This document shows, piece by piece, positions 9,461 through 17,898 of a stretch of 57,075 bases of DNA (position 1 is the first letter of the stretch; every line of letters begins with the position of its first letter). The notes beneath the pieces were generated by a model. That model had not been told where the DNA came from and made no database searches. It saw only the letters and a program-made list of their open reading frames with translations. The DNA is from Rhodoferax sp. OV413 (GTDB lineage Bacteria > Pseudomonadota > Gammaproteobacteria > Burkholderiales > Burkholderiaceae_C), in NCBI RefSeq assembly GCF_945881795.1, contig NZ_CAMCVG010000003.1, forward strand, positions 1 to 57,075. The letters run 5' to 3'. The translations under genes and the position numbers were made by a program.

Positions 9461-9826
9461 TCAGCCGACCAGCTTTTTGAACGAGGCCAAGACCGCTGCG
9501 CCGTTGAATGGCTTCACGATCCAGCCCTTGATGCCGGCAGCCTTGCCGCGCTCTTTCATGGCGGGAGAGTTTTCGGTGGTGAGCATCACGATGTTGACCG
9601 CCGCATTACCCAACTCGCCACGCACTTTTTCAGCCATGGTCAGGCCGTCCATGTTGGGCATGTTCACGTCGCACACGATCAGCTTGATGGAGGGGTCCGC
9701 CTTCAGCTTGGCCAGGCCGTCGCGGCCGTCCACTGCAAACGAAACTTCGAAGTCGTTGCTCTTCAAGAAATCGCCAACTTCGTTGCGTACGGTGCTGGAG
9801 TCGTCAACCACAAGAATTTGTGCCAT
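9461..9826 (-). CDS. CheY-like single-domain response regulator
   Basis: This 121-aa stand-alone receiver domain has all key residues: acidic pair D8-D9 (VVDDS), phospho-acceptor D53 (VCDVNMPNMDG), a switch Thr in MLTTENS and the conserved Lys in WIVKPF. It has no output domain, so it signals by protein contact, as CheY does. It is the last gene of the five-gene minus-strand module. The two CheX-like proteins upstream are candidates to dephosphorylate it and the CheA-like protein to phosphorylate it; these roles are inferred from context and motifs. The small size and strong similarity to chemotaxis CheY leave open whether it contacts flagellar motors or another target. Confidence 0.9.
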   Translation of the reverse strand: MAQILVVDDSSTVRNEVGDFLKSNDFEVSFAVDGRDGLAKLKADPSIKLIVCDVNMPNMDGLTMAEKVRGELGNAAVNIVMLTTENSPAMKERGKAAGIKGWIVKPFNGAAVLASFKKLVG

Positions 9827-9846
9827 GTTATTTTCCTTTCAAAATA

Positions 9847-10821
9847 CTAGAAGAGTTCAAGTTCGCCCGAGGCTACCAGCGTATCCAAAGATTGATCGTT
9901 TTCGTGGAAATCTTCCGGCGACCAGTTCAGATTGAACACAAAACGTTGATAGATGACAAAAGGCGGAACGGCCGGATTATCTCTATCTGTTAAGACACAT
10001 TTGAAACACAGCTGCGGATTGATGGATCCGAACGAAATGTAACGGTGCATGTGGTTGATCACGATGGGCACCTGCGCCAAATGCGTTTGCACCGGCTTGA
10101 ATGCGCTGTAGCGGTTTTTGAACGCGCCCCAGATCAGGTTGGTGATTTCGCCCAAGATGCCGTTCAGGTTGCGGAAGTCATCTCCCTCGACCGAGGTGAT
10201 GTGGGTCTTGTTAGCCTTGACCAGGGTCAGCAGCGGGCCTTCTTCGGCTTGCAGCGTCATGTAACCGCGGCACCAGTCGCTCTCGATGGGGATCAGTGTG
10301 AAGATCTCACCGAAGATCAGACGGTCGCGCACGATGTAGGGCGTATCAATCTGCACGCTCAAGCCCTTGAATTGGCTCTCCAGAGATGCCTGAGTCATCT
10401 CTGCGATACCGCGCACCAGCTTAGGCGGGTAAACCAGGCTGAAGATGCTGGTTTCGATGACTTCCCTGAGGGTGTCGATGGTGTCGTTGGTGTAGATACC
10501 GGCAAAGGCTTCACGCTCGAACGCGTTCAGGTCATCAGCAGTGGTTTTCGATTCCCGGCGCAGAAAGATCGGCAGCTCTGGGCGGATGCGGTGTATCTGC
10601 AATCCGATTTGCAGTCCCTCACCGCGCCTTTCGCCCAGGTCTTCGGCAATCATGATGCCGCCCAAGTCAACATTGGAGCGCAAAACAGACAGCAGGTTCC
10701 CTTCCAGCACTTTCAGCGCCTTCAGGTTGTTGGATTCGCAAAAAGCGCGGATGTGCCTACGGCTTTCGGCGCTGTTATCAAGCACCAACACTTTACTTAC
10801 CAGGGATTTGTCGTCGGACAT
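9847..10821 (-). CDS. CheX/CheC-type protein with N-terminal degenerate receiver domain
   Basis: The 324-aa protein starts with a receiver-like domain (VSKVLVLDNSAESRRHI), but the phosphorylation region reads GGIMIAEDLGERRGEG rather than a clean DxxMPxMDG, so phosphorylation is doubtful. The C-terminal half carries LGEITNLIWG, which fits the E-x2-N active-site motif of CheC/CheX/FliY phosphatases. The chain ends LVASGELELF. A second CheX-like protein encoded just upstream ends TGELEFL, so the two share a tail. The likely role is to remove phosphate from the neighbouring CheY. The assignment comes from motif reading, not a search. Spacing is 17 nt to the preceding gene and 20 nt to cheY. Confidence 0.7.
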   Translation of the reverse strand: MSDDKSLVSKVLVLDNSAESRRHIRAFCESNNLKALKVLEGNLLSVLRSNVDLGGIMIAEDLGERRGEGLQIGLQIHRIRPELPIFLRRESKTTADDLNAFEREAFAGIYTNDTIDTLREVIETSIFSLVYPPKLVRGIAEMTQASLESQFKGLSVQIDTPYIVRDRLIFGEIFTLIPIESDWCRGYMTLQAEEGPLLTLVKANKTHITSVEGDDFRNLNGILGEITNLIWGAFKNRYSAFKPVQTHLAQVPIVINHMHRYISFGSINPQLCFKCVLTDRDNPAVPPFVIYQRFVFNLNWSPEDFHENDQSLDTLVASGELELF

Positions 10822-10838
10822 AGTGAGGACCCTAAAGG

Positions 10839-11393
10839 TTATAAAAATTCAAGTTCGCCGGTGGTTTCGGCGACGGCTGGCGTGTCTAGCTCAAAGTCGA
10901 GGTCTTTGTATTCACACACACACATACTCAAGCGGAAGCGAACGCCGGACTGCAGCAGAAGTTCAAAATGCTGCAAGTGCCCATACTTCAGCAGCGTCAG
11001 GTGCTCCGCACAACGGCTGTCAATAATGTTGGGGGTTGACATGCCGATGTGTGTAAATGCGCGCCCCAGTTCACGGTTGAACGTGCCACAGCAGAGGTTC
11101 CCGCATTCCGAGATGGCATCGTCAAACATTCGGTTGTCCATGGCCTCCGCACTCAATCGGGTCTTGCCGGCAAAGTGAGCCAAGGTGGCGGGGTCGCGAT
11201 CGAAATAAATCATGATCAGCAGCCGGAATTCGTACGAGGCAACGGACAGCATCACCATCTCTTTTTCAAAGACCGGTTCAATGTTCGCCACTTCACCCAA
11301 GCTTACGACTTCATCCTCCGGCCGCAACAAGGCGCTGCGCATGCCCTGAATGAGCATGGAGTTCATCAACGATTTTGCGCGCTCACTGATCAT
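10839..11393 (-). CDS. CheX/CheC-type small protein
   Basis: This 184-aa soluble protein has the sequence ISECGNLCCGTFNREL around residue 95, matching the E-x2-N-(x3)-G helix of CheC/CheX phosphatases. It lacks the receiver domain seen in the next gene. It is Cys-rich for its size, with two Cys near the motif, one in DSRCAEH and two in MCVCEY. The C-terminus TGELEFL resembles that of its neighbour. The start codon lies inside the last codons of the upstream MCP-like gene (11-nt overlap), so the two are likely translationally coupled. The phosphatase role is inferred; it might instead be a phosphate-sensing partner. Confidence 0.65.
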   Translation of the reverse strand: MISERAKSLMNSMLIQGMRSALLRPEDEVVSLGEVANIEPVFEKEMVMLSVASYEFRLLIMIYFDRDPATLAHFAGKTRLSAEAMDNRMFDDAISECGNLCCGTFNRELGRAFTHIGMSTPNIIDSRCAEHLTLLKYGHLQHFELLLQSGVRFRLSMCVCEYKDLDFELDTPAVAETTGELEFL

Positions 11394-12120
11394 GCTGGTT
11401 CGGCATGGAAAGAGTGGCTTGGGTCTTGCGGTTGATCAGGTCAAGACCTGTGACAGCACCAATGATCATCTTCCCGCCGGCCTGCATGTCCTGGAAGGTC
11501 GCGGTGGTGATGAGATCGTTTTCGTACAGGGCTCGGCGGTATTCCTTTGACAAGGCCTCGGCGCGGCTGGCAAGGCTTCGCATTTCCTCTGCCACCACCG
11601 CAAAACCGCGCCCCATCTCCCCGGCACGTGCGGCTTCGATGGAGGCGTTCAGTGTCACGATGATCATCTGCTGCACGATGCGTGCGAAATCATCGTTCTT
11701 GGAGTGCATGCCCTGGTTGTGGGTCAGCAGAATGCTCATGTCCGCGTGCCAGCGGTCGAAGGTCTTGCTGATGCCCAGAAGCTCAGTAATGGACTTAGCC
11801 AAGACTCCGCTTTGTTGATAGGCCTCGCCCTGCATGCCCTGGGTCTGGCTGAGCAGCTGATGAAAAGCACTCTGGTGGCTGCGATCTAGCTCTTGGCGCT
11901 GCAGCTCCAAGTCGGCCTGGGCGTTGCGAAGCGATTCGGCCAGTGAGTCCAACTCGCTTTGCAGGTTTTCGATGGTTGCTTGCTGTTCGTCGGACTGCGC
12001 CTGTGCTTCGGACGCGGGCACCATGGTGGCCAATTGGCGCTTCAAGCCGCGATTGAACCCCGCCCAAATGCCCCCACCGATCCCCAGTCCGGCAACAAAT
12101 GCAATCAATAGTTCTGCCAT
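11383..12120 (-). CDS. Short MCP-like signalling protein with one N-terminal membrane segment
   Basis: The protein is 245 aa. Residues 3-22 (ELLIAFVAGLGIGGGIWAGF) form a Gly-rich membrane helix, with no periplasmic sensor. A coiled coil (about 40-105) follows, then a shortened MCP hairpin with [28 protein letters not shown] (split about residues 170-197). The start at 12120 fits this; upstream in-frame residues look non-coding. It would sit at the membrane and offer a kinase-contact tip without its own sensor. That suggests it takes its signal from the neighbouring kinase or from the cytoplasm. It overlaps the small CheX-like gene by 11 nt and follows the kinase gene by 17 nt. Confidence 0.8.
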   Translation of the reverse strand: MAELLIAFVAGLGIGGGIWAGFNRGLKRQLATMVPASEAQAQSDEQQATIENLQSELDSLAESLRNAQADLELQRQELDRSHQSAFHQLLSQTQGMQGEAYQQSGVLAKSITELLGISKTFDRWHADMSILLTHNQGMHSKNDDFARIVQQMIIVTLNASIEAARAGEMGRGFAVVAEEMRSLASRAEALSKEYRRALYENDLITTATFQDMQAGGKMIIGAVTGLDLINRKTQATLSMPNQHDQ

Positions 12121-12137
12121 CGTTGTCACCGCCCCGC

Positions 12138-14477
12138 TCAGGCTGAGGTTGCTACTGCAAATTTTGCCGGAAGGGTAATGACTGTCTCGAACGGGCAATA
12201 GGTAGATGTCGTGTCATCGGATGTCAGCGCGAGGGCAATCTTTCCGCCCTCGGCTTCGATAAAGCCCCGCACCGCATCCATTCCCACGCCCCGGCCCGAG
12301 ACCTCGGTTACCTGGCTGGCGGTAGAGAAACCGGAAGCAAAAATCAACTGAGCGATGTCGCTGGCAGATTTTTCTTCGCCTTCGACCAGGATGCCTTGTT
12401 CCACTGCTTTTGCACGGATGCGTTGCAGGGGAAGACCACGGCCGTCGTCCTTCAGGCGAATGTTGAGGTGCTCAGAGTCGAGGCTAATGGTCAACTCGAT
12501 AGTTCCTGTTTCGAGCTTGCCGGCTTGTGCGCGCTCAGCAGCCGTTTCCAGACCGTGGTCCATGGCGTTGCGATACAGGTGCATAAACACATTGCGCAGA
12601 GTGTCGGCCAACTGCGAACGGACCAGAATGCCGCCTTGCTCCATGACGATCTTGGGCGAAGGCTTGCCCAACTCTTGTGCCAGAGAGGGGATAGATTCGG
12701 TCACGCCGCTCAGAATCCGCGACAGGGGTTCGCAGCCCAGGCGCTGCAGAGCGTTACGCGCAGCTTGCAGTGCTTCAGCTTGCTTTTTGGCGTCATTGCT
12801 GTTTGCTGCAGCGTCCAGCTGTTCAATCAAGCCCTTCACAGATTCCTGCGGCACCATCAACACGCTTTCACTGTTGACGCGGCGGCCGGCACCCTTGCGG
12901 CCGAGCTTGGTTTCGTTGATGTGTGCGTAGTACTCGACAGCTTCCACGGTTTGCTTGAGCTCCGCTTTGAGCAATTCGGTGTCCCACTCGCGGTTGCCGT
13001 GGCGGATGCCGTCGTAGGTTTCTTCGGCCTGGTGAACGACGTTGGTCAGGTTCAGGAGGCCGTAGGTGCGGGCGTTGCCCTTGATGGTGTGCATGTTGCG
13101 GAACAGCACGCCGATGGACTCCTTGCGTGCGGCCGCGTCCATGGCTGCGGCTGCGTCGATCAGCTTTTCGTTTTCTTGCAAGAACTGTTGCGCGCTGGAA
13201 ATGAATTCCTGGAACTTTTCCTGACGCACTGCCAAGATTTCGCCAATGATGGCCAGCTCTTTTTTCTGGGCATCGGCCGCGCGGGCCAGGGCTCGCAGTT
13301 CTGTCACGTCCCGCAAGCACAGCAGCAGGCGCAAGGTGGTGCCGTTTTCGTCGGTGATGGGTGACCAGTTCAGGTCCAGGACCTTGATCGTGCCATCAGG
13401 CATGGTCTTGGAGATTTCCTGGGGCAGCAAGTGCGCGTTGAACTCGAAGTTCATGTCGCTCTCGCCGATACAGGCGCTGATGGCGGTTTCCATCTGATTC
13501 AAGATGTCAACGCCCAGACCGGTTTCGTCGAACACCACATTCATCACGTCTTTGCCGGCAATTTCGTCAGACACCAGGACGGTGCGCAAATGGTCGGAGT
13601 ATTCGGGGTGAATCAAGCCGCCGGTTTCCAGAGTCAAGATGCCTTGGGGGATGTAATGCAACATCGCGTGAATGTCGGCGGTCTTTTGCTTGACTTCTTC
13701 GGTGCTTTGTTGAATTTTCTCGATCATCGCGTTAAACGCGACCACTGACCGGCCGATTTCATCCATGCGGGTCACCGGCACCCGGTGCGAAAAGTCCTGG
13801 CTGGTGGCGATTTCCGTCATCTTGGCTTCCATGTCGCCGATGGGGTGAATCACCTGCCGGTACAACAGCAATCCCATGAAGCCCAAGCCCAGCACAGCAG
13901 CCAAAGTCACAACGGCCAATGTGCTGGTCGTGGCGCGCAGGTTGGAGTTCACGGTGGAAATCGCATCGTCCTTGCTACGGCGTTTTTCCACTTGCACGGT
14001 CTCAATCACGCTGATTTGTTCACGCAGGTACTGGTCCACTGTGGCGGCCATGGTGGCTTCGGCCATTGGCTTTTGACCTTGGAGCATGAAGTTGGCGGTG
14101 TCATCAATGCCACCGAAGTAATTCAGCAGGCTTTCCTCGGCCTGCTTGATGAGGCCGCGCTGCGCATCGCTGTCCGCGGTGGCCATCTGGTCGGCCAGTG
14201 CGTTCTGCAGCTCGGCTTTCTTGAGCTTCACTTCTTCGTGGGTCTTGCTGATGGCGTCTTTGTCTGGCGCGTTCACCATGGCCAGCGTTGCGATTTGCAC
14301 GTCTTTCAGTTGCCCCATCAAGGCAACTGATTTCAAGCTGCTGGGCACCACGCCTTCGGTCACCATCTTCACTTCCTTGCTGCTGCTGGTGTTTTGAAAC
14401 ACTGCAAAACCACCGGTGAAGATCAAGGCCGCGAAACTGAGGGCGATGAGCAGAAGGATTCGTTGACGGATGTTCAT
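12138..14477 (-). CDS. Membrane CheA-like histidine kinase (HAMP, PAS-like, Hpt, HATPase; no CheW domain)
   Basis: This 779-aa protein combines a receptor and a CheA-like kinase. TM1 (about 7-29), a four-helix-type periplasmic part and TM2 (about 165-190) are followed by HAMP, a PAS-like domain (HYIPQGILTLETGGLIHPEY), and an Hpt domain whose NMHTIKGNARTYG motif puts the phospho-histidine at about residue 463. The ATPase has the N-box LYRNAMDHGLE and G-boxes DDGRGLPLQRI and SGRGVGMDAVRGF, closest to CheA. The chain ends soon after the ATPase, so the SH3-like P5 domain that binds CheW and receptors is missing. It heads the module. The start at 14477 is preferred because upstream residues are not family-like. 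Confidence 0.85.
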   Translation of the reverse strand: MNIRQRILLLIALSFAALIFTGGFAVFQNTSSSKEVKMVTEGVVPSSLKSVALMGQLKDVQIATLAMVNAPDKDAISKTHEEVKLKKAELQNALADQMATADSDAQRGLIKQAEESLLNYFGGIDDTANFMLQGQKPMAEATMAATVDQYLREQISVIETVQVEKRRSKDDAISTVNSNLRATTSTLAVVTLAAVLGLGFMGLLLYRQVIHPIGDMEAKMTEIATSQDFSHRVPVTRMDEIGRSVVAFNAMIEKIQQSTEEVKQKTADIHAMLHYIPQGILTLETGGLIHPEYSDHLRTVLVSDEIAGKDVMNVVFDETGLGVDILNQMETAISACIGESDMNFEFNAHLLPQEISKTMPDGTIKVLDLNWSPITDENGTTLRLLLCLRDVTELRALARAADAQKKELAIIGEILAVRQEKFQEFISSAQQFLQENEKLIDAAAAMDAAARKESIGVLFRNMHTIKGNARTYGLLNLTNVVHQAEETYDGIRHGNREWDTELLKAELKQTVEAVEYYAHINETKLGRKGAGRRVNSESVLMVPQESVKGLIEQLDAAANSNDAKKQAEALQAARNALQRLGCEPLSRILSGVTESIPSLAQELGKPSPKIVMEQGGILVRSQLADTLRNVFMHLYRNAMDHGLETAAERAQAGKLETGTIELTISLDSEHLNIRLKDDGRGLPLQRIRAKAVEQGILVEGEEKSASDIAQLIFASGFSTASQVTEVSGRGVGMDAVRGFIEAEGGKIALALTSDDTTSTYCPFETVITLPAKFAVATSA

Positions 14478-14694
14478 TTCGTACGGGCGCGTGGAGCGCA
14501 GTGTGTCAATGGGTTGCTGTGGCCGCAAGGCAAGCAAAGGCGAAAAAGTTTCAAATCGAATGATTAAATTAAATTGTTGCAAAAATATTTCAAGTCCTTG
14601 AAGGGGGCGTGAACTCTTGGTTTGCTGCGCTGCAATATAGCCAGGTATGCGGCCGCAGGGCTTGCCAGTATTGCGGCGAGTGCTATGAAAATAA
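14478..14694. other. Intergenic region upstream of the CheA-like gene
   Basis: With the terminator that follows, this makes the only gene-free stretch over 300 bases (14478-14809). The A/T-rich part at about 14548-14590 contains TTGAAA, 16 nt, then TAATTT on the minus strand, a plausible but weak sigma-70 promoter for the module. No sigma-28 flagellar promoter (TAAA-N15-GCCGATAA) is visible. I see no conserved gene here. Confidence 0.35.
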
Positions 14695-14722
14695 AAAAGA
14701 AAAAAACTGGGCGCCTCGCCCT
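14695..14722 (-). terminator. Rho-independent terminator of chrA
   Basis: On the minus strand GGGCG-AGG-CGCCC is followed by AG and a T-rich run (TTTTTTTCTTTTTT), about 90 nt after the chrA stop. This cleanly separates chrA from the chemosensory module. Confidence 0.8.
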
Positions 14723-14809
14723 AAATCCAGAGCGCGCTCAGAAGGACTCTCCAGTCCCGAAAATGCAGCTGCGATTTTCATGAATTTCGCAATTCCCGGG
14801 AGCACTCAT

Positions 14810-16180
14810 TCATGCCAACAGGCGCACCACAAGCCCCGTCAGAGCCGCGCCGGCGATGACCTGTATGACACTGCGCTTCCACACGAAAAGCGCCACGGCT
14901 GCGCTCAGGGCGATGGCGATGGCCATGAGGTCCATGGGTCCATCCGGGCCCAGCGGCCATAGGACGTGCTGGCCGAAAAACAGGGCCAGGTTCAGGATCA
15001 CGCCCACAACCGCAGCGGTAATGGCGGTCAGAGGCGCAGTGAACTGAAGTTGGTTGTGCGTACTTTCCACCACCGGGCCGCCTGCCAAGATGAACAAAAA
15101 TGACGGAAGAAAGGTGAACCAGGTTACCAATGCAGCGGCCGCGACTCCTGCAAGAAACATCTGGTCAGGCCCGAAAACAGCTGTGACGTAGCCTCCGACA
15201 AAACCCACAAATGCCACCACCATGATCAGCGGACCGGGGGTGCTTTCGCCCAGCGCCAAGCCGTCCATCATTTGCGCGGGGCTGAGCCAGCCGTAATGCC
15301 TGACAGCCCCTTGAAACACGTAGGGCAGCACCGCATAGGCGCCGCCAAAGGTCAATAAGGCCGCCTTGGTGAAAAACCAGGCCATCTGGGTCAGGGTGTG
15401 GTCCCAGCCGCAGTACACCGCCAGCAGGCCCATGGGTGCCGCCCACAAAAGGGCGCCAAAGGCCATCACCCGGGCCAGCCGGGGCCAGCGGAAGCGGGCG
15501 TGTTCAGGGGTCGGGGTCCGGTCGTCAATCAGTGCAGGGCCATACGAGGCCTGCCCCGCGCGGTGCCCGCCTCCCAGCGCGAACGCTGCGGGCGCAATAC
15601 GGCCACCCACCAGACCCGCCAGGGCAGCTGCGCCAACAATGAGTGGAAAAGGCAGCTGTAGACCGGACATGACCACAAAAGACACCGCAGCGATGCCCCA
15701 GAGCCACCTGTTCTTGAGGGTGCGCGCGCCCATGCGGTGCGCGGCCTGCAAGACGATGGCCGCGACCGCAGGTTTGATGCCATAAAAAAGACCTGCGACC
15801 CACACCACATCACCAAACGTGACGTAAACCCACGACAGCGCCACTAACAAGAAGAAGGACGGCAGCACAAACAACGCGCCGGCCACTATGCCGCCCCAGC
15901 TGCGGTGCATCAGCCAGCCGATGTAGGTCGCGAGTTGCTGCGCCTCCGGGCCGGGCAGCAGCATGCAGTAGTTCAGGGCATGCAAAAAGCGCTTTTCGGA
16001 AATCCAGCGGCGGCGCTCCACCAGTTCCTGGTGCATCAGGGCGATTTGGCCTGCAGGCCCGCCGAAGCTGACGCAGCCCAGCTTCAGCCAGAAGAGGAAG
16101 GCCTGCCTGCGGCTCACTTCCGGCGGTGCTGCTTCGCCGGACGTGCGTTCAGCATCGGAGGGTAAGGGCTGCTGGGGCAT
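14810..16180 (-). CDS. chrA: Chromate transporter
   Basis: ChrA exports chromate from the cytoplasm through the inner membrane. The 456-aa protein has the long bidomain form: a first CHR domain (FLFWLKLGCVSFGGPAGQIA ... LLPGPEAQQLATYIGWL) and a second (FFTKAALLTFGGAYAVLPYV ... LGESTPGPLIMVVAFVGFV), with about ten hydrophobic segments in total. Both FGGP/FGG and PGP motifs are intact. It stands downstream of nadB with 40 nt between, and no chrB regulator is visible. It might be read through from nadB. Homologues do not all confer chromate resistance, so the substrate is by family only. Confidence 0.9.
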   Translation of the reverse strand: MPQQPLPSDAERTSGEAAPPEVSRRQAFLFWLKLGCVSFGGPAGQIALMHQELVERRRWISEKRFLHALNYCMLLPGPEAQQLATYIGWLMHRSWGGIVAGALFVLPSFFLLVALSWVYVTFGDVVWVAGLFYGIKPAVAAIVLQAAHRMGARTLKNRWLWGIAAVSFVVMSGLQLPFPLIVGAAALAGLVGGRIAPAAFALGGGHRAGQASYGPALIDDRTPTPEHARFRWPRLARVMAFGALLWAAPMGLLAVYCGWDHTLTQMAWFFTKAALLTFGGAYAVLPYVFQGAVRHYGWLSPAQMMDGLALGESTPGPLIMVVAFVGFVGGYVTAVFGPDQMFLAGVAAAALVTWFTFLPSFLFILAGGPVVESTHNQLQFTAPLTAITAAVVGVILNLALFFGQHVLWPLGPDGPMDLMAIAIALSAAVALFVWKRSVIQVIAGAALTGLVVRLLA

Positions 16181-16220
16181 GGCGCGTCAGGAATGCAAAC
16201 TCGCGCTTCGCCCGTACCCG

Positions 16221-17843
16221 TCAGGGTGCGAGGGTCGTCGGCAGGGCCTGCGCCAGCGTGTCGGGGTAGTCTCGGCTGAAATGAAGGCCGCGGCTCTCGT
16301 GGCGGGCTTGGGCGCTCCTGACGACCAGGTCCGCCACCTGCACCAGGTTGCGCAGCTCCAGCAGGTCGCGGGTGATGTGAAAGTGCGTATAAAACTCGGC
16401 AATCTCGCCTTGCAACAGCGCGATCCGGTGGGCGGCGCGCTCCAGCCGTTTGTTGGTGCGTACGATGCCGACATAGTCCCACATGAAGCGGCGCAGCTCG
16501 TCCCAGTTATGGGAGATGACGACGCTTTCATCGGCGTCGGTCACGCGGCTGTCGTCCCAGGCGGGTAACCGCAAGAGAGCCGCGCTGGACTGCAAGGCCA
16601 GCTGCTCTGCTATCAAAGCAGTAGCTGACCGCGCAAACACCATGCACTCCACCAGCGAATTCGATGCCAAACGGTTGGCCCCGTGCAGGCCGGTGCAGGC
16701 GGTCTCTCCCACGGCAAAAAGGCCCTCTACATCGGTGCGTGCCGACAGGTCTGTGAGTACGCCGCCGCAGGTGTAGTGGGCCGCCGGCACCACGGGGATG
16801 GGCTGCTTGGCCATGTCGATACCAAGCTCCAGGCAGCGGGCATAGATGTTGGGAAAGTGCTCCTGGATGAAGCTCAGGGGCTGGTGCGAGATGTCGAGGT
16901 AGACGCAGTCAAAGCCGCCTTTTTTCATCTCGAAGTCGATAGCGCGGGCGACCACGTCGCGCGGGGCGAGTTCGGCGCGCTTGTCGTGACGTGTCATGAA
17001 CCGCTCGCCGGTGGGTAGCAGCAGGCGTCCGCCCTCGCCGCGCACGGCTTCCGTAATCAGGAAGCTCTTGGCGTGCGGGTGAAACAGGCAGGTGGGGTGG
17101 AACTGGATGAACTCCATGTTCTGCACGCGGCAGCCGGCGCGCCAGGCGGCGGCAATGCCGTCGCCGGTGGCGGTGTCGGGGTTGGTGGTGTAGAGGTAGA
17201 CCTTGCCCGCGCCGCCGGTGGCCAGAATGGTGTGGGAAGCCTGGAAGGTAAGAACCTCATCGGTGTCGTTGTCCAGCGCGTACAGGCCGACGCAGCGGTT
17301 GGGCCCGGCGGCTTTGGAGGGGCGGTTGAGCTTGTCGGTGGTGATCAGGTCGACCAGGGTGTGGTGCTCGAACAGTGTGACGTTGGCGCTGGCTTTTACC
17401 CTCTCAATCAGCGTTTGCTGCACGGCAGCGCCGGTGGCGTCGGTCACGTGGACAATGCGGCGCGCGCTGTGGCCGCCCTCCCGGGTGAGGTGCAGCTGCC
17501 CCGAGTGGCCGGTCTCCTCGGTGAAAGGCACGCCAAGCTTTTGCAGCCAGGCAATCGAATGGGGCGCGTTTTCGACGACAAACTGGGTGGCCGCCAGGTC
17601 GCACAGGCCCGCGCCTGCAATCAGCGTGTCGTCCACGTGGGCGGCAAAGCTGTCATCTTTGTCCCAAACGGCCGCAATTCCCCCTTGCGCCCAGCCGCTG
17701 CTGCCTTCGCGCACCGCCCGCTTGGTGAGGACGGCAACCCGGTATTGCTGCGACAGCAGCAGGGCCGCACTCAGGCCGGCCAGCCCGCTGCCCACGATCA
17801 GCACGTCAAAGTGCAGCGGCTTGGTTTTAGTGGTTTTCTTCAT
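16221..17843 (-). CDS. nadB: L-aspartate oxidase
   Basis: NadB oxidises L-aspartate to iminoaspartate with FAD, feeding NadA. The 540-aa chain has the Rossmann FAD motif VLIVGSGLAGLSAALLL, the active-site region REGSSGWAQGGIAAV, the HPTCLFHP segment, RGEGGRLL and the C-terminal HGANRLASNSLVE. It is separated from nadC-nadA by about 9 kb. A 26-nt repeat lies within codons 404-412, just after the conserved LVECMVFARSA segment, in a part of the family that varies. The reading frame is intact. SulP is encoded 55 nt upstream and chrA 40 nt downstream on the same strand. Confidence 0.95.
   Translation of the reverse strand: MKKTTKTKPLHFDVLIVGSGLAGLSAALLLSQQYRVAVLTKRAVREGSSGWAQGGIAAVWDKDDSFAAHVDDTLIAGAGLCDLAATQFVVENAPHSIAWLQKLGVPFTEETGHSGQLHLTREGGHSARRIVHVTDATGAAVQQTLIERVKASANVTLFEHHTLVDLITTDKLNRPSKAAGPNRCVGLYALDNDTDEVLTFQASHTILATGGAGKVYLYTTNPDTATGDGIAAAWRAGCRVQNMEFIQFHPTCLFHPHAKSFLITEAVRGEGGRLLLPTGERFMTRHDKRAELAPRDVVARAIDFEMKKGGFDCVYLDISHQPLSFIQEHFPNIYARCLELGIDMAKQPIPVVPAAHYTCGGVLTDLSARTDVEGLFAVGETACTGLHGANRLASNSLVECMVFARSATALIAEQLALQSSAALLRLPAWDDSRVTDADESVVISHNWDELRRFMWDYVGIVRTNKRLERAAHRIALLQGEIAEFYTHFHITRDLLELRNLVQVADLVVRSAQARHESRGLHFSRDYPDTLAQALPTTLAP
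16609..16634 (+). repeat. 26-nt interspersed repeat, copy C (inside nadB)
   Basis: This reads GCTATCAAAG, then CAGT, then AGCTGACCGCGC. It keeps GCTAT, AGCT and GCGC at the fixed positions, but differs at two bases of the AGCTGCT block. It is antisense to nadB and is read there as SATALIA. Confidence 0.6.
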
Positions 17844-17898
17844 GCGGTGGAGTCTAGGCGGCTTTCGTTGTTAGGGGCGCAGGGGTGGGGCTGCTGCC

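Noticed and set aside
14683-14708. GCTATGAAAATAAAAAAG, which resembles the start of the 26-nt repeat
   Set aside because: AGCT and CGC are not present at the required distances. The A-rich part belongs to the chrA terminator.
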